From: Chloroflexota bacterium
GTDB lineage: Bacteria; Chloroflexota; Anaerolineae; J102
Direction of reading: 5' to 3'
Length of the DNA stretch: 64,000 bases
Assembly: GCA_029782215.1 (NCBI GenBank)
Contig: JAKOVD010000204.1
Span: forward strand, 30,623 to 94,622
A program made the position numbers and the translations under genes. Of this stretch, positions 8,106 to 17,953 are shown one piece after another. A model generated the notes under the pieces. It made no database searches, was not told the origin of the DNA, and saw only the letters and a list, made by a program, of their open reading frames with translations. How positions within the stretch are numbered: position 1 is the first letter of the stretch; each line of letters begins with the position of its first letter.

Positions 8106-11100
8106 CTATCGTGGCAGTGCTGCGGCAGCCGGGCGTGCCGCCAGGTTGCGAGTCCGGTGCGGGAGGACGACTTGCTGCCCTCCTGTCTGCTTCCTGAGCA
8201 CGACGTCGTCCACGAAGACGCCGGGAGCGTTGTTGGCCGCGTCGCTCTCAAACAGGAAGGCAATCCACACCTCTGGCTGCCCTCGCAGATCGCCAATGGT
8301 GTAGACATGGCTCAGGTCAACGGTCTCCGTCACCCAGCCGTTGGTGCCGCCGCTGCTCATCATGCCGTAGAAGTGCTCGCCGTCAATCGAGGCAAGCCAG
8401 TAGAACCAGTCGTGGTCTTTCTCGGACTGCATCCAGGCCCGGAACGTCAGCTCCGCCGCCGTGGCATCCTCCAGGCTGAAGGGCCCATACGCCAGCCAGG
8501 ACTCCAGATTATTGGGATAGTTGTTCGTACACGGCGCCACAGCGCCCTCACCTGCGGCCGCCGGCCAGGCGCTCCGGGTTCCTGTCGCCGCCTTGCAGGC
8601 GGTAGGTCCCCAGTGGGGGTCGCCAGCCAGCAGCCAGTCGCCGGGGAAGTCCCCCTCAAAGCCGTCGGCAAACAGGGTCTGCCAGCCTGTGGTCACCGTC
8701 GGGGTCGGGGTAGCGGTCCGCGTGGCGGTTGGGCTGGGCGTCGATGAGGCCGTCGCGGTGGGGCTCAGAGTCGGGGTGGGCGACAGGGTCGCGGTGGGTG
8801 GCTCGGTGGCGGTGGGCGTCGGTGTCGAAGTGGGCTCGGCGGTCGGGCTAGGGGTGGGCGTCGGGGGTGCCAGCGTTGGCGTGGCCGAAGCCGTCAGGGT
8901 CGGCGAGGGCGTCGCCGTGGGGCTCGCCGTCCTGGTCGGCGTCGGGGTTCGGCTGGGTGTGAGGGTCCTGCTAGGTGTGGGCGTCGATAGATAGCCGGTC
9001 TGCCGGAGGATCATAGGCAGCCAGGTGCCTCCCACGACCCCTGCACGCTCCCTGCCAACCTGAAACTTCGCTCCTTTGAAGGTGGTTTGCTCGTCGAACG
9101 TCACCCACGCCCCAAAGGTATATTCCCCTTCCAGGCCGGCCGGCGCTTGCGCCGACACGGTGACGGTATTGGTCCCCGGCGCCAGCGAGATGGTCTCGGA
9201 CCGGGAAAAGTCGGGCACTTCCTTCCCTGCCGCATCCAGGAGCACCAGCCGGTAAGCGGCCGTGAGGGCTGAGGCGCCGGTCCCCTGCATTTCGGGACTG
9301 TATTCTATCCTGGCCAGCAGGCGGAGCAGGGCGCCGGGGGACAGCAGGTCGACGGCGCGACCCTCCGCGTCGGTGGCCTCCGCCGAACCCATCCGCACGG
9401 GAGAACAGCCGCGAGACGTCAATCCCACATCCAGGTCGGTCACCTCGGGAGGCACCGTCACCTGGCGGCTTTCCGCGTCCGCATAGCAAAGCTTGGAGAC
9501 GCGAACGTAGAAGGTGCCGGGCGGCGTGTTCCAGCCGTACCGGCCCTGGTCGTTGCTGCTTTGCGGGTTGAGCTGCCCTGTGGCGGCCGAGTCCCACATC
9601 ATGTCGCCGCCCGGCTCGCGCGCCATCAACGTCACCAGAGCGCCGGGGATCGCTTCCGATGTGGTGGCGTCGTAGATTCGCCCGCTCGGATCCAGACACA
9701 TCGAGTGCAGTCTGAGCACCGTCTCGCTGCGCGTTGTCCCATCGCCCCAGGTGACGACCTTGCGGTAGGTCTGGGTCCACAGGGTCCCTCCCCCAAAGGC
9801 AAGTGTGCCGCGATAGAGCCCGCCTCCTTCGATCTCGGCCACGCGTTCCAGGGTTGCGACGACCGTGCCGTCGCCGTTGACCACCACGACACTGACAGGC
9901 GCAGCCCCGTAGATGGGCTCCTCGATGTTGACCGTACCGCCATGGCCGCAGAAGTCCACTTTGGGGTAGTTGTGGGTGCCGACGCCAGTCCAGGTGTAAT
10001 CGCCGTAGGTCACCGTCGCCGGCCCCAGCCCCTGATCGTAGTCCTGCCGCACGGTAAACCCGTTGCGCAGCACGCCTGCCTTCCCGTCGGGATTGACCAC
10101 GGTGACATCGTAGGTACCCGGCGCCTGGCCCCCCGGCAGGACGGCCTTCAGGCGCCAACGATGGGGCGGGCTCGCCTCAGCGCCGAGAAACTCCACCTGG
10201 CGCAGCGTTGTGGTGCCAATGTAGGCGCTGGCGCCCGGCTGCAAGAAGTAGCCGTAGATCGTGACCTCGACGCTGGGGCCCTGTCCCGCCGAGGAGGGGT
10301 CGATGCTGTCGACAACGGGCGGGCGCGGCGTGGACGTCGGCGTGGGTGTGTTTGTCGGCGTACTCGTCGGCGTGGCCGTCGGGGTAGGCGTGGGTGTGTC
10401 CGTCGGTGTGGGAGTACTCGTCGGCGTAGGCGTCCGCGTGGGTGTGCGGGTCGCGGTGGGCGTGGGGGTCGCGGTGGGCCGTGGACCGCACTGCGGCGCC
10501 ACGACGCTGCCCGTTGGCGCATCCAGCCGGGCCACGAAGCCATCGCTGTAGGCGCCGTGCCGGTCGCGGCGGAAAGCGCCTGCGGTCGTGGGAAAATCGT
10601 CCGAATTCGTCCAACCGGCCACTGTCACCTGATCGTCCTCCGCGACCTTAATCCCTCTACCGTCGTAAATCACCATGTCATCCTTGCCGCCGCCCAGGAA
10701 TGTGCCGTAGGTAAGCTGCGATCCCTGGGGATTGACGCGTGCCACAAACGCGTCGTAACAAGAATAGGGCTTGTTGTCCGGGGTAAGGCATGTGCCGCCA
10801 GCGTACCAGTTGCTGAATGCTGTCGAGGTCGTAGGGAAGTCGCACGAGGCCGTGTAGCCGCCGATGGTGGCGGCGCCGAAGCTGTCCAGCCCGATGCTGG
10901 TGCCCGCATCAACACTGCCTCCTCCAAGGAAGGTGGCATAAACCAGGTCGGTGCCAGCGGGGTTCAACTTGGCGGCGTATGCCTCGCTGGTCCCGTTGCT
11001 CTCGCGATCCCAGGCGCCGGGGGTGGTCAGCCACGGATCGCCGGCGGCGGCCCAGGTCCAACCCGTAAGATAGGCGGCCCCTGTGCTATTGATGGCAAGG

Positions 11101-12665
11101 TCCTGGACATTGCGGCCAAAGTACGTGCTGTAGGCGAGCGCTGAGCCATCCGGCGTCAGCTTGGTGACGAAGCCCGACCCGCCTTGTTGGGGGGAGGTGT
11201 CAAAGGCGCCGCCGGTCGTCGGAAAATCCGTCGAGTAGGTAGTGCCGGCGACATAGGCGGCGCCGGTGTCATCCACGGCGAGGCCGTAGATGTAGTCGGA
11301 GTTGTCGCCTTGCAGGCATTTGTAGTAGACCAACTTCGTGACGTCGGCATTGACCTTCATCACAAATGCGTTCAGAGGACCATAGGGGCAGGTGGAGAGT
11401 CCCCAACCATAGGTGTCGCCGGCGATGTAGGCGTTGCCGGTCTTGTCGACCGCAAGCCGGTAAGTGTGCGTCACAGAGTCGTTCAGGTCGTTCACGCAGG
11501 TAGCATAGTCCACGCCGGTGCCGGTCGGGTTCAGCTTGACCAGGAAGATCGTTGCCACACCCCAGTCCGGGTCACAGGTGTTGATATCCTCAATCGTTGC
11601 CGGGAAGCCCCCGTAGGCGCCGCCGACGATATAGGCGTTGCCTTGCGAGTTGACGACGATATCCTCGCCGCCCTGGCTGTTCTTGCCCAGGAAGGTCGCA
11701 TAGACCAGGGCCGTGCCGCTGGGGTTGACTTTGACCACATACGCTTCGCCGCCATCCTTCTTGGGTTGGTAGGCGCCGGGCGTGGTGAAGTCGTCGTCAG
11801 CCCAATAGGAGCCGGTGAGGTAGGCGGCTCCGGCCGCGTCCGTGGTCATCGCCTTGGGCGTCGTCCCTTCCTTGCCGCCGTAGAAGGTGGAGTAGAGCAG
11901 ACCGCCGGCCGCGGGCAGCGTCGGGTCGGCAGATGCTTCTGAGGACGAGGGGCGGAAGGGCCGCGACACCACGTTGCCGCTAAGCGCGGGCCGGGCTCCG
12001 GCGCCGGGCAGGAGGCTCTCAGGCGTGCTGACCGTCAGGAGGGGCAGCTCGTAGACGCCGGATGCCGTGTGGACGGTGAGGACGTCGGGCGCTCCCGACC
12101 GGCCTGGCGGCAGATCCAATGCCTCAGCGCCCTCGACCCGGAGACGGACGGCTCCCAGGTCGGCGCCGGCCCGCGCCTCCAGGCGTAGGGCCGTCGTTCC
12201 TTCCTCTCCCGTCACGACCAGGTCGATCCCCGGGTACAGGTCGGCGTAGCGCACGCCGCCCCACACCGGCACGTCGGCGCGCCAGGTGCTGCGGTCGGAC
12301 TCCGGAAAATAGGAAACGTGCGTGTCCAGACGGCCGAAGGGCTCGAGGCGAGGCGCGGGCTGAGCGCCGGGGAACGTCAGGTGCAGCCGCAGATCGGGAA
12401 ACGTCACCCACAGCCCATCGTCCGTCAGCCACAGCGTGCGATCGCCGCCGGGAACCTGGTAGCGGGCGACCGCGGGGAACTGGCCCGCGTTCTCGATGAA
12501 GAGCGGCCCGCTGGCAGGCGCTGGCGCCGGAGGACTCATCCCAGCCTTGGGCGCCGCCGTGCCGGGCACCAGGTGCGAGAGTACGACCAGAACGGCCAGC
12601 GCCGCAGGCAGCGCAGCCCACAGCCCTACACGAACAAGGGTCCTGTGCACGGCAACCACAACCAT
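8106..12665 (-). CDS. Large secreted SBBP-repeat protein with Thr-Pro linkers, IPT/TIG and carboxypeptidase-regulatory-like domains
   Basis: The ATG at 12665 has a strong GGAGG Shine-Dalgarno 5 nt away and gives 1519 residues. A basic start and a hydrophobic segment (LWAALPAALAVLVVLSHL) form a signal peptide. Next is a DUF7948-like domain (LFIENAGQFPAVARYQV, YADLYPGIDLVV), then about eight SBBP beta-propeller-like repeats recognised by AGAAYLTG, ATFLGG and VKLNPTGT. A Thr-Pro linker follows (about residues 700-745). Then come an IPT/TIG-like domain (VEVTIYGYFLQPGASAYIG), a carboxypeptidase regulatory-like domain (IPGALVTLMAREPGG), a second long Thr-Pro linker, and a C-terminal lectin/MAM-like jelly roll (FADGFEGDFPGDWLLAG). 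The order suggests a cell-surface or matrix adhesion protein. The partner is unknown. The divergent 5' side faces an IS fossil. Confidence 0.85.
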   Translation of the reverse strand: MVVVAVHRTLVRVGLWAALPAALAVLVVLSHLVPGTAAPKAGMSPPAPAPASGPLFIENAGQFPAVARYQVPGGDRTLWLTDDGLWVTFPDLRLHLTFPGAQPAPRLEPFGRLDTHVSYFPESDRSTWRADVPVWGGVRYADLYPGIDLVVTGEEGTTALRLEARAGADLGAVRLRVEGAEALDLPPGRSGAPDVLTVHTASGVYELPLLTVSTPESLLPGAGARPALSGNVVSRPFRPSSSEASADPTLPAAGGLLYSTFYGGKEGTTPKAMTTDAAGAAYLTGSYWADDDFTTPGAYQPKKDGGEAYVVKVNPSGTALVYATFLGKNSQGGEDIVVNSQGNAYIVGGAYGGFPATIEDINTCDPDWGVATIFLVKLNPTGTGVDYATCVNDLNDSVTHTYRLAVDKTGNAYIAGDTYGWGLSTCPYGPLNAFVMKVNADVTKLVYYKCLQGDNSDYIYGLAVDDTGAAYVAGTTYSTDFPTTGGAFDTSPQQGGSGFVTKLTPDGSALAYSTYFGRNVQDLAINSTGAAYLTGWTWAAAGDPWLTTPGAWDRESNGTSEAYAAKLNPAGTDLVYATFLGGGSVDAGTSIGLDSFGAATIGGYTASCDFPTTSTAFSNWYAGGTCLTPDNKPYSCYDAFVARVNPQGSQLTYGTFLGGGKDDMVIYDGRGIKVAEDDQVTVAGWTNSDDFPTTAGAFRRDRHGAYSDGFVARLDAPTGSVVAPQCGPRPTATPTPTATRTPTRTPTPTSTPTPTDTPTPTPTATPTSTPTNTPTPTSTPRPPVVDSIDPSSAGQGPSVEVTIYGYFLQPGASAYIGTTTLRQVEFLGAEASPPHRWRLKAVLPGGQAPGTYDVTVVNPDGKAGVLRNGFTVRQDYDQGLGPATVTYGDYTWTGVGTHNYPKVDFCGHGGTVNIEEPIYGAAPVSVVVVNGDGTVVATLERVAEIEGGGLYRGTLAFGGGTLWTQTYRKVVTWGDGTTRSETVLRLHSMCLDPSGRIYDATTSEAIPGALVTLMAREPGGDMMWDSAATGQLNPQSSNDQGRYGWNTPPGTFYVRVSKLCYADAESRQVTVPPEVTDLDVGLTSRGCSPVRMGSAEATDAEGRAVDLLSPGALLRLLARIEYSPEMQGTGASALTAAYRLVLLDAAGKEVPDFSRSETISLAPGTNTVTVSAQAPAGLEGEYTFGAWVTFDEQTTFKGAKFQVGRERAGVVGGTWLPMILRQTGYLSTPTPSRTLTPSRTPTPTRTASPTATPSPTLTASATPTLAPPTPTPSPTAEPTSTPTPTATEPPTATLSPTPTLSPTATASSTPSPTATRTATPTPTVTTGWQTLFADGFEGDFPGDWLLAGDPHWGPTACKAATGTRSAWPAAAGEGAVAPCTNNYPNNLESWLAYGPFSLEDATAAELTFRAWMQSEKDHDWFYWLASIDGEHFYGMMSSGGTNGWVTETVDLSHVYTIGDLRGQPEVWIAFLFESDAANNAPGVFVDDVVLRKQTGGQQVVLPHRTRNLAARPAAAALPR

Positions 12666-13084
12666 GGCAACCTCCACGTGGGATCGGCCAGGTCCCACAC
12701 AAGGCAATGCCGGCAGGCGCTGAACAAAGAAATCTCGCCGGTGAGAACAGAGCGCCCACAGCCAGTATACCGCCGTGTCCGACCAGCGTCAATGCCAGCT
12801 CAAACTGTAAGGAACCTGACACCCGGCAACGCCCGCCGCTTCATGCTCTCCGAGCAACAAGGCGACCTAAATGGGCCTCTTGACAAATACCTGGGATCGG
12901 ATATATTTGGAGCCTAATAGAAAACTGGTAGGAGTTGAGTCATAGGGGGCACTCCGCTAGGCATGGGTTGTCAAAGACTCACAGAAAGCGGAGGTGCGCC
13001 TTGAGAAGGCACACTACCACAAAACGGCAGGCGGTGAACGACCACCGGGCGCCATGCCATCTGTGGCGCAAAGTGTAGCCGCAC
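12666..13084. other. Intergenic stretch without a supported gene
   Basis: The part next to the SBBP gene should hold its promoter. From about 12994 onward, weak similarity to the 5' part of an IS5-type transposase may extend the fossil annotated next. I see no convincing terminal inverted repeats. Confidence 0.4.
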
Positions 13085-13525
13085 TTGCCGAAGGAAACGA
13101 CAGGGCGCCGGACTGGTCGTTCCCCGTGTGGCAAACCGGGCCGCACTGCACGGCATCTGGTACGTGTTGTGTACGGGCTGCCAGTGGAAAGCCGTCCATT
13201 GCGACTGGTTCGTCGTGTCGAGCAGTGTATTACATTTGCGCTTCCAGACCTGGCGGCAGCAAGGCATCTGGGAGAAGGTCCCTGGAGGCTGGTTCGGTCC
13301 TATGGTCGAGAGCGCCACATCAACAGGAACGAGCCAGCCGACCCTTGTCCCGCCCCGGGAGAACCGCGTTACCTGGCCCGGCGCTGGGTCGTCGAACGCA
13401 CGCTTAGTTAGTTGGTAAAGCGACGCAGCCTCCACACCCGTTGGTGCAAGAAGTCCAGCAACCCGCTGGCGTTTGCCCAGCTGACTTGCGCCGGTTTCCT
13501 GTGCGACGTGACAGTTCTCGGCTAG
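13085..13525 (+). pseudogene. Degenerate IS5-family transposase remnant
   Basis: Pieces of an IS5-type DDE transposase appear in two different frames. One frame (from 13128) reads IWYVLCTGCQWKAVHCDW and LRFQTWRQQGIWEKV, the usual N-terminal region. The other frame (13085, to a TAG at 13523) reads RYLARRWVVERTLS, an in-frame TAG, then LVKRRSLHTRWCKKSSNPLA and FAQLTCAGFL, the usual C-terminal region. At least one frameshift, one nonsense codon and loss of the middle part make it inactive. No target duplication was recognised. The fossil lies directly upstream of the membrane protein gene at 13535, so it may have replaced that gene's original upstream region. Confidence 0.75.
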
Positions 13526-13534
13526 ACACTTGGT

Positions 13535-15832
13535 ATGAATAGCAGCATCCCAGACGGGCAAGCTCAGCTCCGGCAAGAAGCAGGTCGCGAGAAGGTTTGG
13601 TTTGCCGTGATCCTGGTGCTCTACGCTGCGCTCGCCCTGGCATACAGCACGGTCAACCCGCCGTTCGAGAGCCCGGACGAGATCCACCATGATGCCTATG
13701 TGGACTTCCTGCTGCGGGAGCACCGGCTGCCGGTGGCCGAGCAGGGTGGTCCGGAATCGGAATTTCATTCGCCCCCGCTGTACTACCTGCTGGGGAGCCT
13801 TGTGACCGCGCCGTTGGGAAGCACGCGAGCACCCTACGAGGCCGCACAACGGAACCCGTTCTGGAACTTCCGAACCGATCAGCCACGGCTGGGAAACAAG
13901 AACCAGTTTATCCATGGTCCGGCGGAAACGTTCCCATATCGCGACTGGGTCCTGCGTCTGCACTTGGTTCGCCTCTTGTCAATTGCACTCGAGGCGGTCA
14001 CCGTTCTCGCCACTTACCTGATCGGGCGCGAGATCTTTCCCGATCAGCCGGCCATTCGGCTTGGAGCCCTGGCGTTCGTCGCTTTTCTGCCGCAGTTCCT
14101 ATTCATAGCTGGATCGGTGAGTAACGACAATCTCGTCGTTCCGGTGGCGGCGCTTCTGACCTGGCTGCTGGTTCGAATGGTCCGGCTGGGCATCACCCTT
14201 CCCCTCGCGTTGGGGTGCGGCATACTGGTGGGATTGTCATTGGAAAGCGACATGATCGCTCTGGCGATGGTGCCCCTGGTGGTTGTTACGATGACGCTCG
14301 TTGCCTGGCGAGACCGAGCCTGGGCGCGGCTGGCGCTGGCGGCATGCGCCGTGATCGGCCTGGGCTTGTTGCTGGCAGGACCCATCATGATGCACAACGT
14401 CCTCGTTTATGGTGAGCCTACCGGCCTACGTCGCATGGCTCAAATCTGGGATGAGGACAAGGCGCCGGGTCCGGTCCTGGCTGCCCTGCGCGAGTTGCCG
14501 AACGTGTGGAGTAGCTTTGTGGCGCGCTTTGGGTACGGCCAAATCCCTGTACCCGACGGCATCTACATCGGATTCCTTCTCCTCAGCCTGTTTGCGGCGC
14601 TCGGACTGGTTCTCTGGTTCATCCGGGAGCGCCGAAAGTCCCCCAGTGGGGTCCACCGGCACTCAGCAGTGACCATATGGCAGATCCTGCTGCTGGTGGT
14701 CGTGGTGCTGGTCTGGATCTTGGCGATCGTTGGCTACATCCGTGTGAGCAAGACGGCTGCCAACGGGCGGTTTCTCTTCATGGCCTTGCCGGCCTTTGCA
14801 CTTCTGCTCTTTCTCGGACTCAGCGCTTGGGTGCCGCGACGCTGGCACGGCGCCTTGGCAGGCATCGCCAACGTCGCCATGTTCACCTTTGCCGTGGGCA
14901 CATTGCTCTTCTCCCTGCGTCCAGCCTACGCTTCACCACCGCTGCTGAAAGCCGGGCAGGTTCCGGCCACTGCCCGGCACGGCGATGTCCTCATTGACGG
15001 CACGCTGCGATTGGTGGCCTACGATCTGCCGCAAGAGGCCGTGCGGCCAGGCGAGCAGCTGCCGGTCACCGTCTACTGGCAGTCTATAGCGGCGACTCCG
15101 CGCGATCTCAGCGCCTTCGTCCACCTATGGGGGCGAGACATGACGCTCGTCGGGCTGACCGGGACCTATCTAGGACTGGGCTCGATTCCGACGAGTGTTC
15201 TCAAGCCCGAAGATATTGTGAAGGACACATATCAGGTCCCCGTCGAGATCAGTGCGACGACGCCTTCACTCCTGCAAGTCCAGGTGGGCCTTTTCGAGTA
15301 CGGAGGTGGCAACGAGCCTCCACTCCCGGCGGTGGATAGCGCTGGCAAACCTTCAAACGGCATCATCGGCACGGTTCGGCTCTTGCCACAGCAGAGACCT
15401 TCCTTCGCGCCTAGCCATGCTGACCGCTTTGACCTCGCCGGAAAAGCGACGTTGCTCGGTTACGACCTTGCGCCGGCGCTCGCATCACCGGGAGACCCAA
15501 TCAACCTTGCTTTGTATTGGCAAGCCCAGTCGCGCATGGCGGAAGACTACCAGGTCTTTATCCATCTGTTGGGGCCGATACCGACGGAGGAACGCGTAGC
15601 CCAGGTGGACAGGCAGCCGCTTGCTGGCAACTGGCCAACCTCGGCGTGGGAGCCTGGCTACCCGCTGCAGGACACGTACTCGCTCTCACTGCCAGCCGAT
15701 TTGCGGCCAGGAACCTATGAGGTGCGCGCCGGGCTCTATCGTCTGAGCGACGGCTGGCGCGTGCCGGTGCAGGGACCCGAAGGGCGCGTGAAGGAATCGA
15801 CTATGGTCCTCGGTCGCGTCGAGGTGAGGTGA
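13535..15832 (+). CDS. Polytopic membrane protein, DUF2142/GT-C glycosyltransferase-like, with two C-terminal beta-sandwich modules
   Basis: This is a 765-residue protein. After a short cytoplasmic start comes one transmembrane helix and then an extracytoplasmic loop with NPPFESPDEIHHDAY, the acidic-His first loop seen in GT-C/DUF2142 proteins, and SPPLYYLLGSLV. About ten more hydrophobic helices run to about residue 465. The last 290 residues hold two similar beta-sandwich units: LVAYDLPQEAVRPGEQLPVT followed by a VYWQ strand, and LLGYDLAPALASPGDPINLA followed by LYWQ. Similar units occur in other Chloroflexota membrane mannosyltransferase-like proteins. It probably transfers sugar from a lipid carrier outside the membrane; donor and acceptor are unknown. 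No good Shine-Dalgarno precedes the ATG, and an IS fossil ends 9 bp upstream. Confidence 0.75.
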   Translation: MNSSIPDGQAQLRQEAGREKVWFAVILVLYAALALAYSTVNPPFESPDEIHHDAYVDFLLREHRLPVAEQGGPESEFHSPPLYYLLGSLVTAPLGSTRAPYEAAQRNPFWNFRTDQPRLGNKNQFIHGPAETFPYRDWVLRLHLVRLLSIALEAVTVLATYLIGREIFPDQPAIRLGALAFVAFLPQFLFIAGSVSNDNLVVPVAALLTWLLVRMVRLGITLPLALGCGILVGLSLESDMIALAMVPLVVVTMTLVAWRDRAWARLALAACAVIGLGLLLAGPIMMHNVLVYGEPTGLRRMAQIWDEDKAPGPVLAALRELPNVWSSFVARFGYGQIPVPDGIYIGFLLLSLFAALGLVLWFIRERRKSPSGVHRHSAVTIWQILLLVVVVLVWILAIVGYIRVSKTAANGRFLFMALPAFALLLFLGLSAWVPRRWHGALAGIANVAMFTFAVGTLLFSLRPAYASPPLLKAGQVPATARHGDVLIDGTLRLVAYDLPQEAVRPGEQLPVTVYWQSIAATPRDLSAFVHLWGRDMTLVGLTGTYLGLGSIPTSVLKPEDIVKDTYQVPVEISATTPSLLQVQVGLFEYGGGNEPPLPAVDSAGKPSNGIIGTVRLLPQQRPSFAPSHADRFDLAGKATLLGYDLAPALASPGDPINLALYWQAQSRMAEDYQVFIHLLGPIPTEERVAQVDRQPLAGNWPTSAWEPGYPLQDTYSLSLPADLRPGTYEVRAGLYRLSDGWRVPVQGPEGRVKESTMVLGRVEVR

Positions 15833-15864
15833 GACCCAGCATGGTTGGCGCAGGCCGAAAACGC

Positions 15865-16362
15865 TCAGCCTCCCCGCCAGATCCAAAGGATGGCCCCCAG
15901 AACCATACCATGCAGCACGTTGGCCACGAGGAAAGGTAGGAATGACGCGCCCAAGGCGCCTGTAAGTTCCCCATGCGGCACATAGTCCCCGGCATGGACC
16001 TGGAGCCACATCATCGCCGGCGGTAGCATGGCGAAGCAAAGGAAGGCCAGGAGCACGCCGGGGATCACCCTAATCAGACCTTCGCGCCACTCCCTCCGGC
16101 CAGGCTGGAGGCACCCCGTGATCGCAGGCCAACCCCGGACCTCCGATCGCTAGGTGGGCGCCAACAGCAACAGGAGCAGCACCTGCACGGCCACCGGGAT
16201 GATGGGCATCGCCTGTGGCGTGCGGTCGGCAATGGCCTGGGCATCGCCGCCGGTGACGGCGCCATAGTACATGGCAACGACCACAATGGCCGCCAGGAAG
16301 AGAAGCGGACCGGCGATCAGGATCGCCCAGGTACGGCGCAAGGAGGTTTGGGTTTGAGGCAC
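15865..16362 (-). pseudogene. Small membrane protein interrupted by an in-frame TAG
   Basis: A GTG start at 16362, with AGGAGA 7 nt before it, opens a frame of 70 codons (LIAGPLLFLAAIVVVAMYYG, AVQVLLLLLLAPT) that ends at a TAG at 16150-16152. The same frame then stays open to 15865 and encodes three more hydrophobic segments (VIPGVLLAFLCFAMLPPAMM, LPFLVANVLHGMVLGAIL). The whole reads as one polytopic membrane protein of about 165 residues with one nonsense codon. Its start lies inside the 3' end of the CPBP gene, so the two form an operon. Suppression or a sequencing error are alternatives to decay. Confidence 0.6.
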
Positions 16363-17126
16363 CGGGCATTCTCCTGGGGACGAAACGAGACGGGCTTGCT
16401 GCTGGCGCCGGTGAAGAGCGTTCTGCGCAGCACGACACAGCCAACGGCAATCGCTGCCCACACCAGACTACTGGCGATCATGAACTCGAGTTGGTTGACG
16501 AGCGTGTAGACGAAAAGGTTGGCGATGTTGATCATCAGGTGAAAGACTGCGGCCAGCATGACGCTGAAGCCGGCGTCTGCCACCAGGGCATGGTTCACGA
16601 CCGCATAGGAGACCATCAGCAGGACAGAAAAGGCCATGTAGAGGGGACCATTCTGGTACATGCCCACGTGCCACAGGGCCCACATCGTACCCACGATGAC
16701 CGATGAAACGATCCCCGTCATGCCAGGGTCCAGGCGCTTGTGCAGATAGCCGCGCCAGCCCAGCTCCTCGCCGATGGCGCCCAGCGGGAACCAGAGCAGC
16801 AGGCCCCAGGGCGTGGCGGCAGGCGTTGCCGTGGAGGCAGGGCGCAAGGACAGGCTGTAGACAAAGTAGACCAGCACGGCGCCCGCCAGCGGGAGGACGG
16901 CGGCCACCGTATATCGCCAGAGCGGCGTCTGGGTGTCGCGCCAGGTGATGTGAAAGCGGTCCCTGCGAAAGATCACCAGCATGAGGAGGGCTGCCAGGCC
17001 GGGCCCCCACTGCGGCAGAATGGCGGTCTGGGCCGAGATGTGAGCTGCTTCCTGGCCCGCACCTAGGAGGATGTTAGCAAGAAAGCCAGCAGATAGTAGA
17101 TGACAACTCTCAGAGCCATGAGACAT
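16317..17126 (-). CDS. CPBP family intramembrane glutamic endopeptidase (possible 5' frameshift)
   Basis: The product is a membrane protein with the CPBP/Abi motifs: EELGWRGYL (the EExxxR motif), then LWHVGMY (the xxxH motif), then a late NHALVADAGF. Members are Rce1-like intramembrane proteases involved in prenyl-protein processing or bacteriocin self-immunity. Two starts compete. The ATG at 17126 is in frame, but its GGGAG abuts the codon. An ATG at 17119 has the same GGGAG at ideal spacing and encodes MALRVVIYYLLAFLLT, the typical first CPBP helix, but is out of frame and stops after 18 codons. A one-base frameshift near 17070 would join the two. The 3' end overlaps the next gene by 46 nt. 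Protease substrate unknown. Confidence 0.75.
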   Translation of the reverse strand: MSHGSESCHLLSAGFLANILLGAGQEAAHISAQTAILPQWGPGLAALLMLVIFRRDRFHITWRDTQTPLWRYTVAAVLPLAGAVLVYFVYSLSLRPASTATPAATPWGLLLWFPLGAIGEELGWRGYLHKRLDPGMTGIVSSVIVGTMWALWHVGMYQNGPLYMAFSVLLMVSYAVVNHALVADAGFSVMLAAVFHLMINIANLFVYTLVNQLEFMIASSLVWAAIAVGCVVLRRTLFTGASSKPVSFRPQENARCLKPKPPCAVPGRS

Positions 17127-17380
17127 CTCCCGGCGGGTGTGTGTATAGCCTTGTCCGCATGCGACTCGTCGTCCTAAGCGCCCACAGGCTGAAAGGACGT
17201 CGGGCAGGCGTCGAGCTGCTACCCCTCTCCGCCTCCGGACGCCGGACCGGGTCCGGCCACCGCCAAGTCTCTCGTCACCCGCCATGAGACGGACCGGCCC
17301 CTGCCGGAGGCGCGGCGCGTCACGACAGCCAGCGTCGGCCGCTGACCATAACGACGTTTGGGCCGACAAACTGACGGCGA

Positions 17381-17734
17381 CTACTCTTTTATCTGATCAG
17401 TGCCTTCGCCGTCTGAGACCGGCGGTGTACCATCTTCGTTCCCCTGCGGCTCATCGTCGTCAGGCGCAGAAGGCGATTCCCCGGCAGCGGGAAGCGCCGC
17501 GCTGTCGTCCATGACCGTTGGCGTATAGCCATCAGGGTGATGGGTCTCGTCGTCGATAGCAGCCGGCAGCAAGCCGGCCGCGGCCAAAATGGCATGAAAG
17601 CGCAACTCGCCGGGCCGGTTGGAGGCGTCGGGGCGGCGTCGGGCGCCCGCGCGCCCTGGAAGCGGGCCTCGCCAGGCCGCGGCCGAAGGAAGAGGTCGGG
17701 TGGAAACAGATGGAATTGGGTAAGGGATGGTCAT
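17381..17734 (-). CDS. Small acidic, Pro-rich protein divergent from the CHAT protease
   Basis: The ATG at 17734 has an excellent GAGGAG Shine-Dalgarno at 6 nt and opens 117 residues. The start MTIPYPIPSVSTRPLP is Pro-rich. A helical middle part follows (ELRFHAILAAAGLLPAAI), then a long acidic, probably disordered tail (DDSAALPAAG, PDDDEPQGNEDGT). I know of no family for it. It is transcribed away from the CHAT-TPR gene across a 219-bp spacer. Small proteins next to CHAT proteases can be substrates or regulators, as in gasdermin and Craspase-type systems, so a substrate role is worth testing. That role is inference from position only. Confidence 0.65.
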   Translation of the reverse strand: MTIPYPIPSVSTRPLPSAAAWRGPLPGRAGARRRPDASNRPGELRFHAILAAAGLLPAAIDDETHHPDGYTPTVMDDSAALPAAGESPSAPDDDEPQGNEDGTPPVSDGEGTDQIKE

Positions 17735-17953
17735 CAAAGTCTCCTCGAAGACAGCGTGCTGAAACAGGGGGTGAATGAGAACGGATGATTGTTGACTTGT
17801 GCGGACCTTTGGGAACCAGGCCGGCGCCGCCGCGGGCTGATTTGCGCAAGGCGGACGGGCGTGATACAAAGCCGCACTGTCGGCACATCACATAGAAGTT
17901 CCTCTGGCGCCCGAAGGAACGTCGAATACGGGGTAGCGGCCCTACCCGACCTC

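Noticed and set aside
8698..8990. Tandem-repeat-like GTCGGCGT DNA (also 10320-10490)
   Set aside because: Explained by codons of Thr-Pro linkers in the secreted SBBP protein, not a CRISPR or satellite.
9561..11144. Long plus-strand open frame opposite the SBBP gene
   Set aside because: Arg/Gly/Val-rich shadow of repeat-coding sequence with no ribosome site and no recognisable fold.
12971..13963. 330-codon minus-strand frame over the IS remnant
   Set aside because: Only the plus strand shows transposase similarity; this frame runs into the next gene antisense and has no domain.
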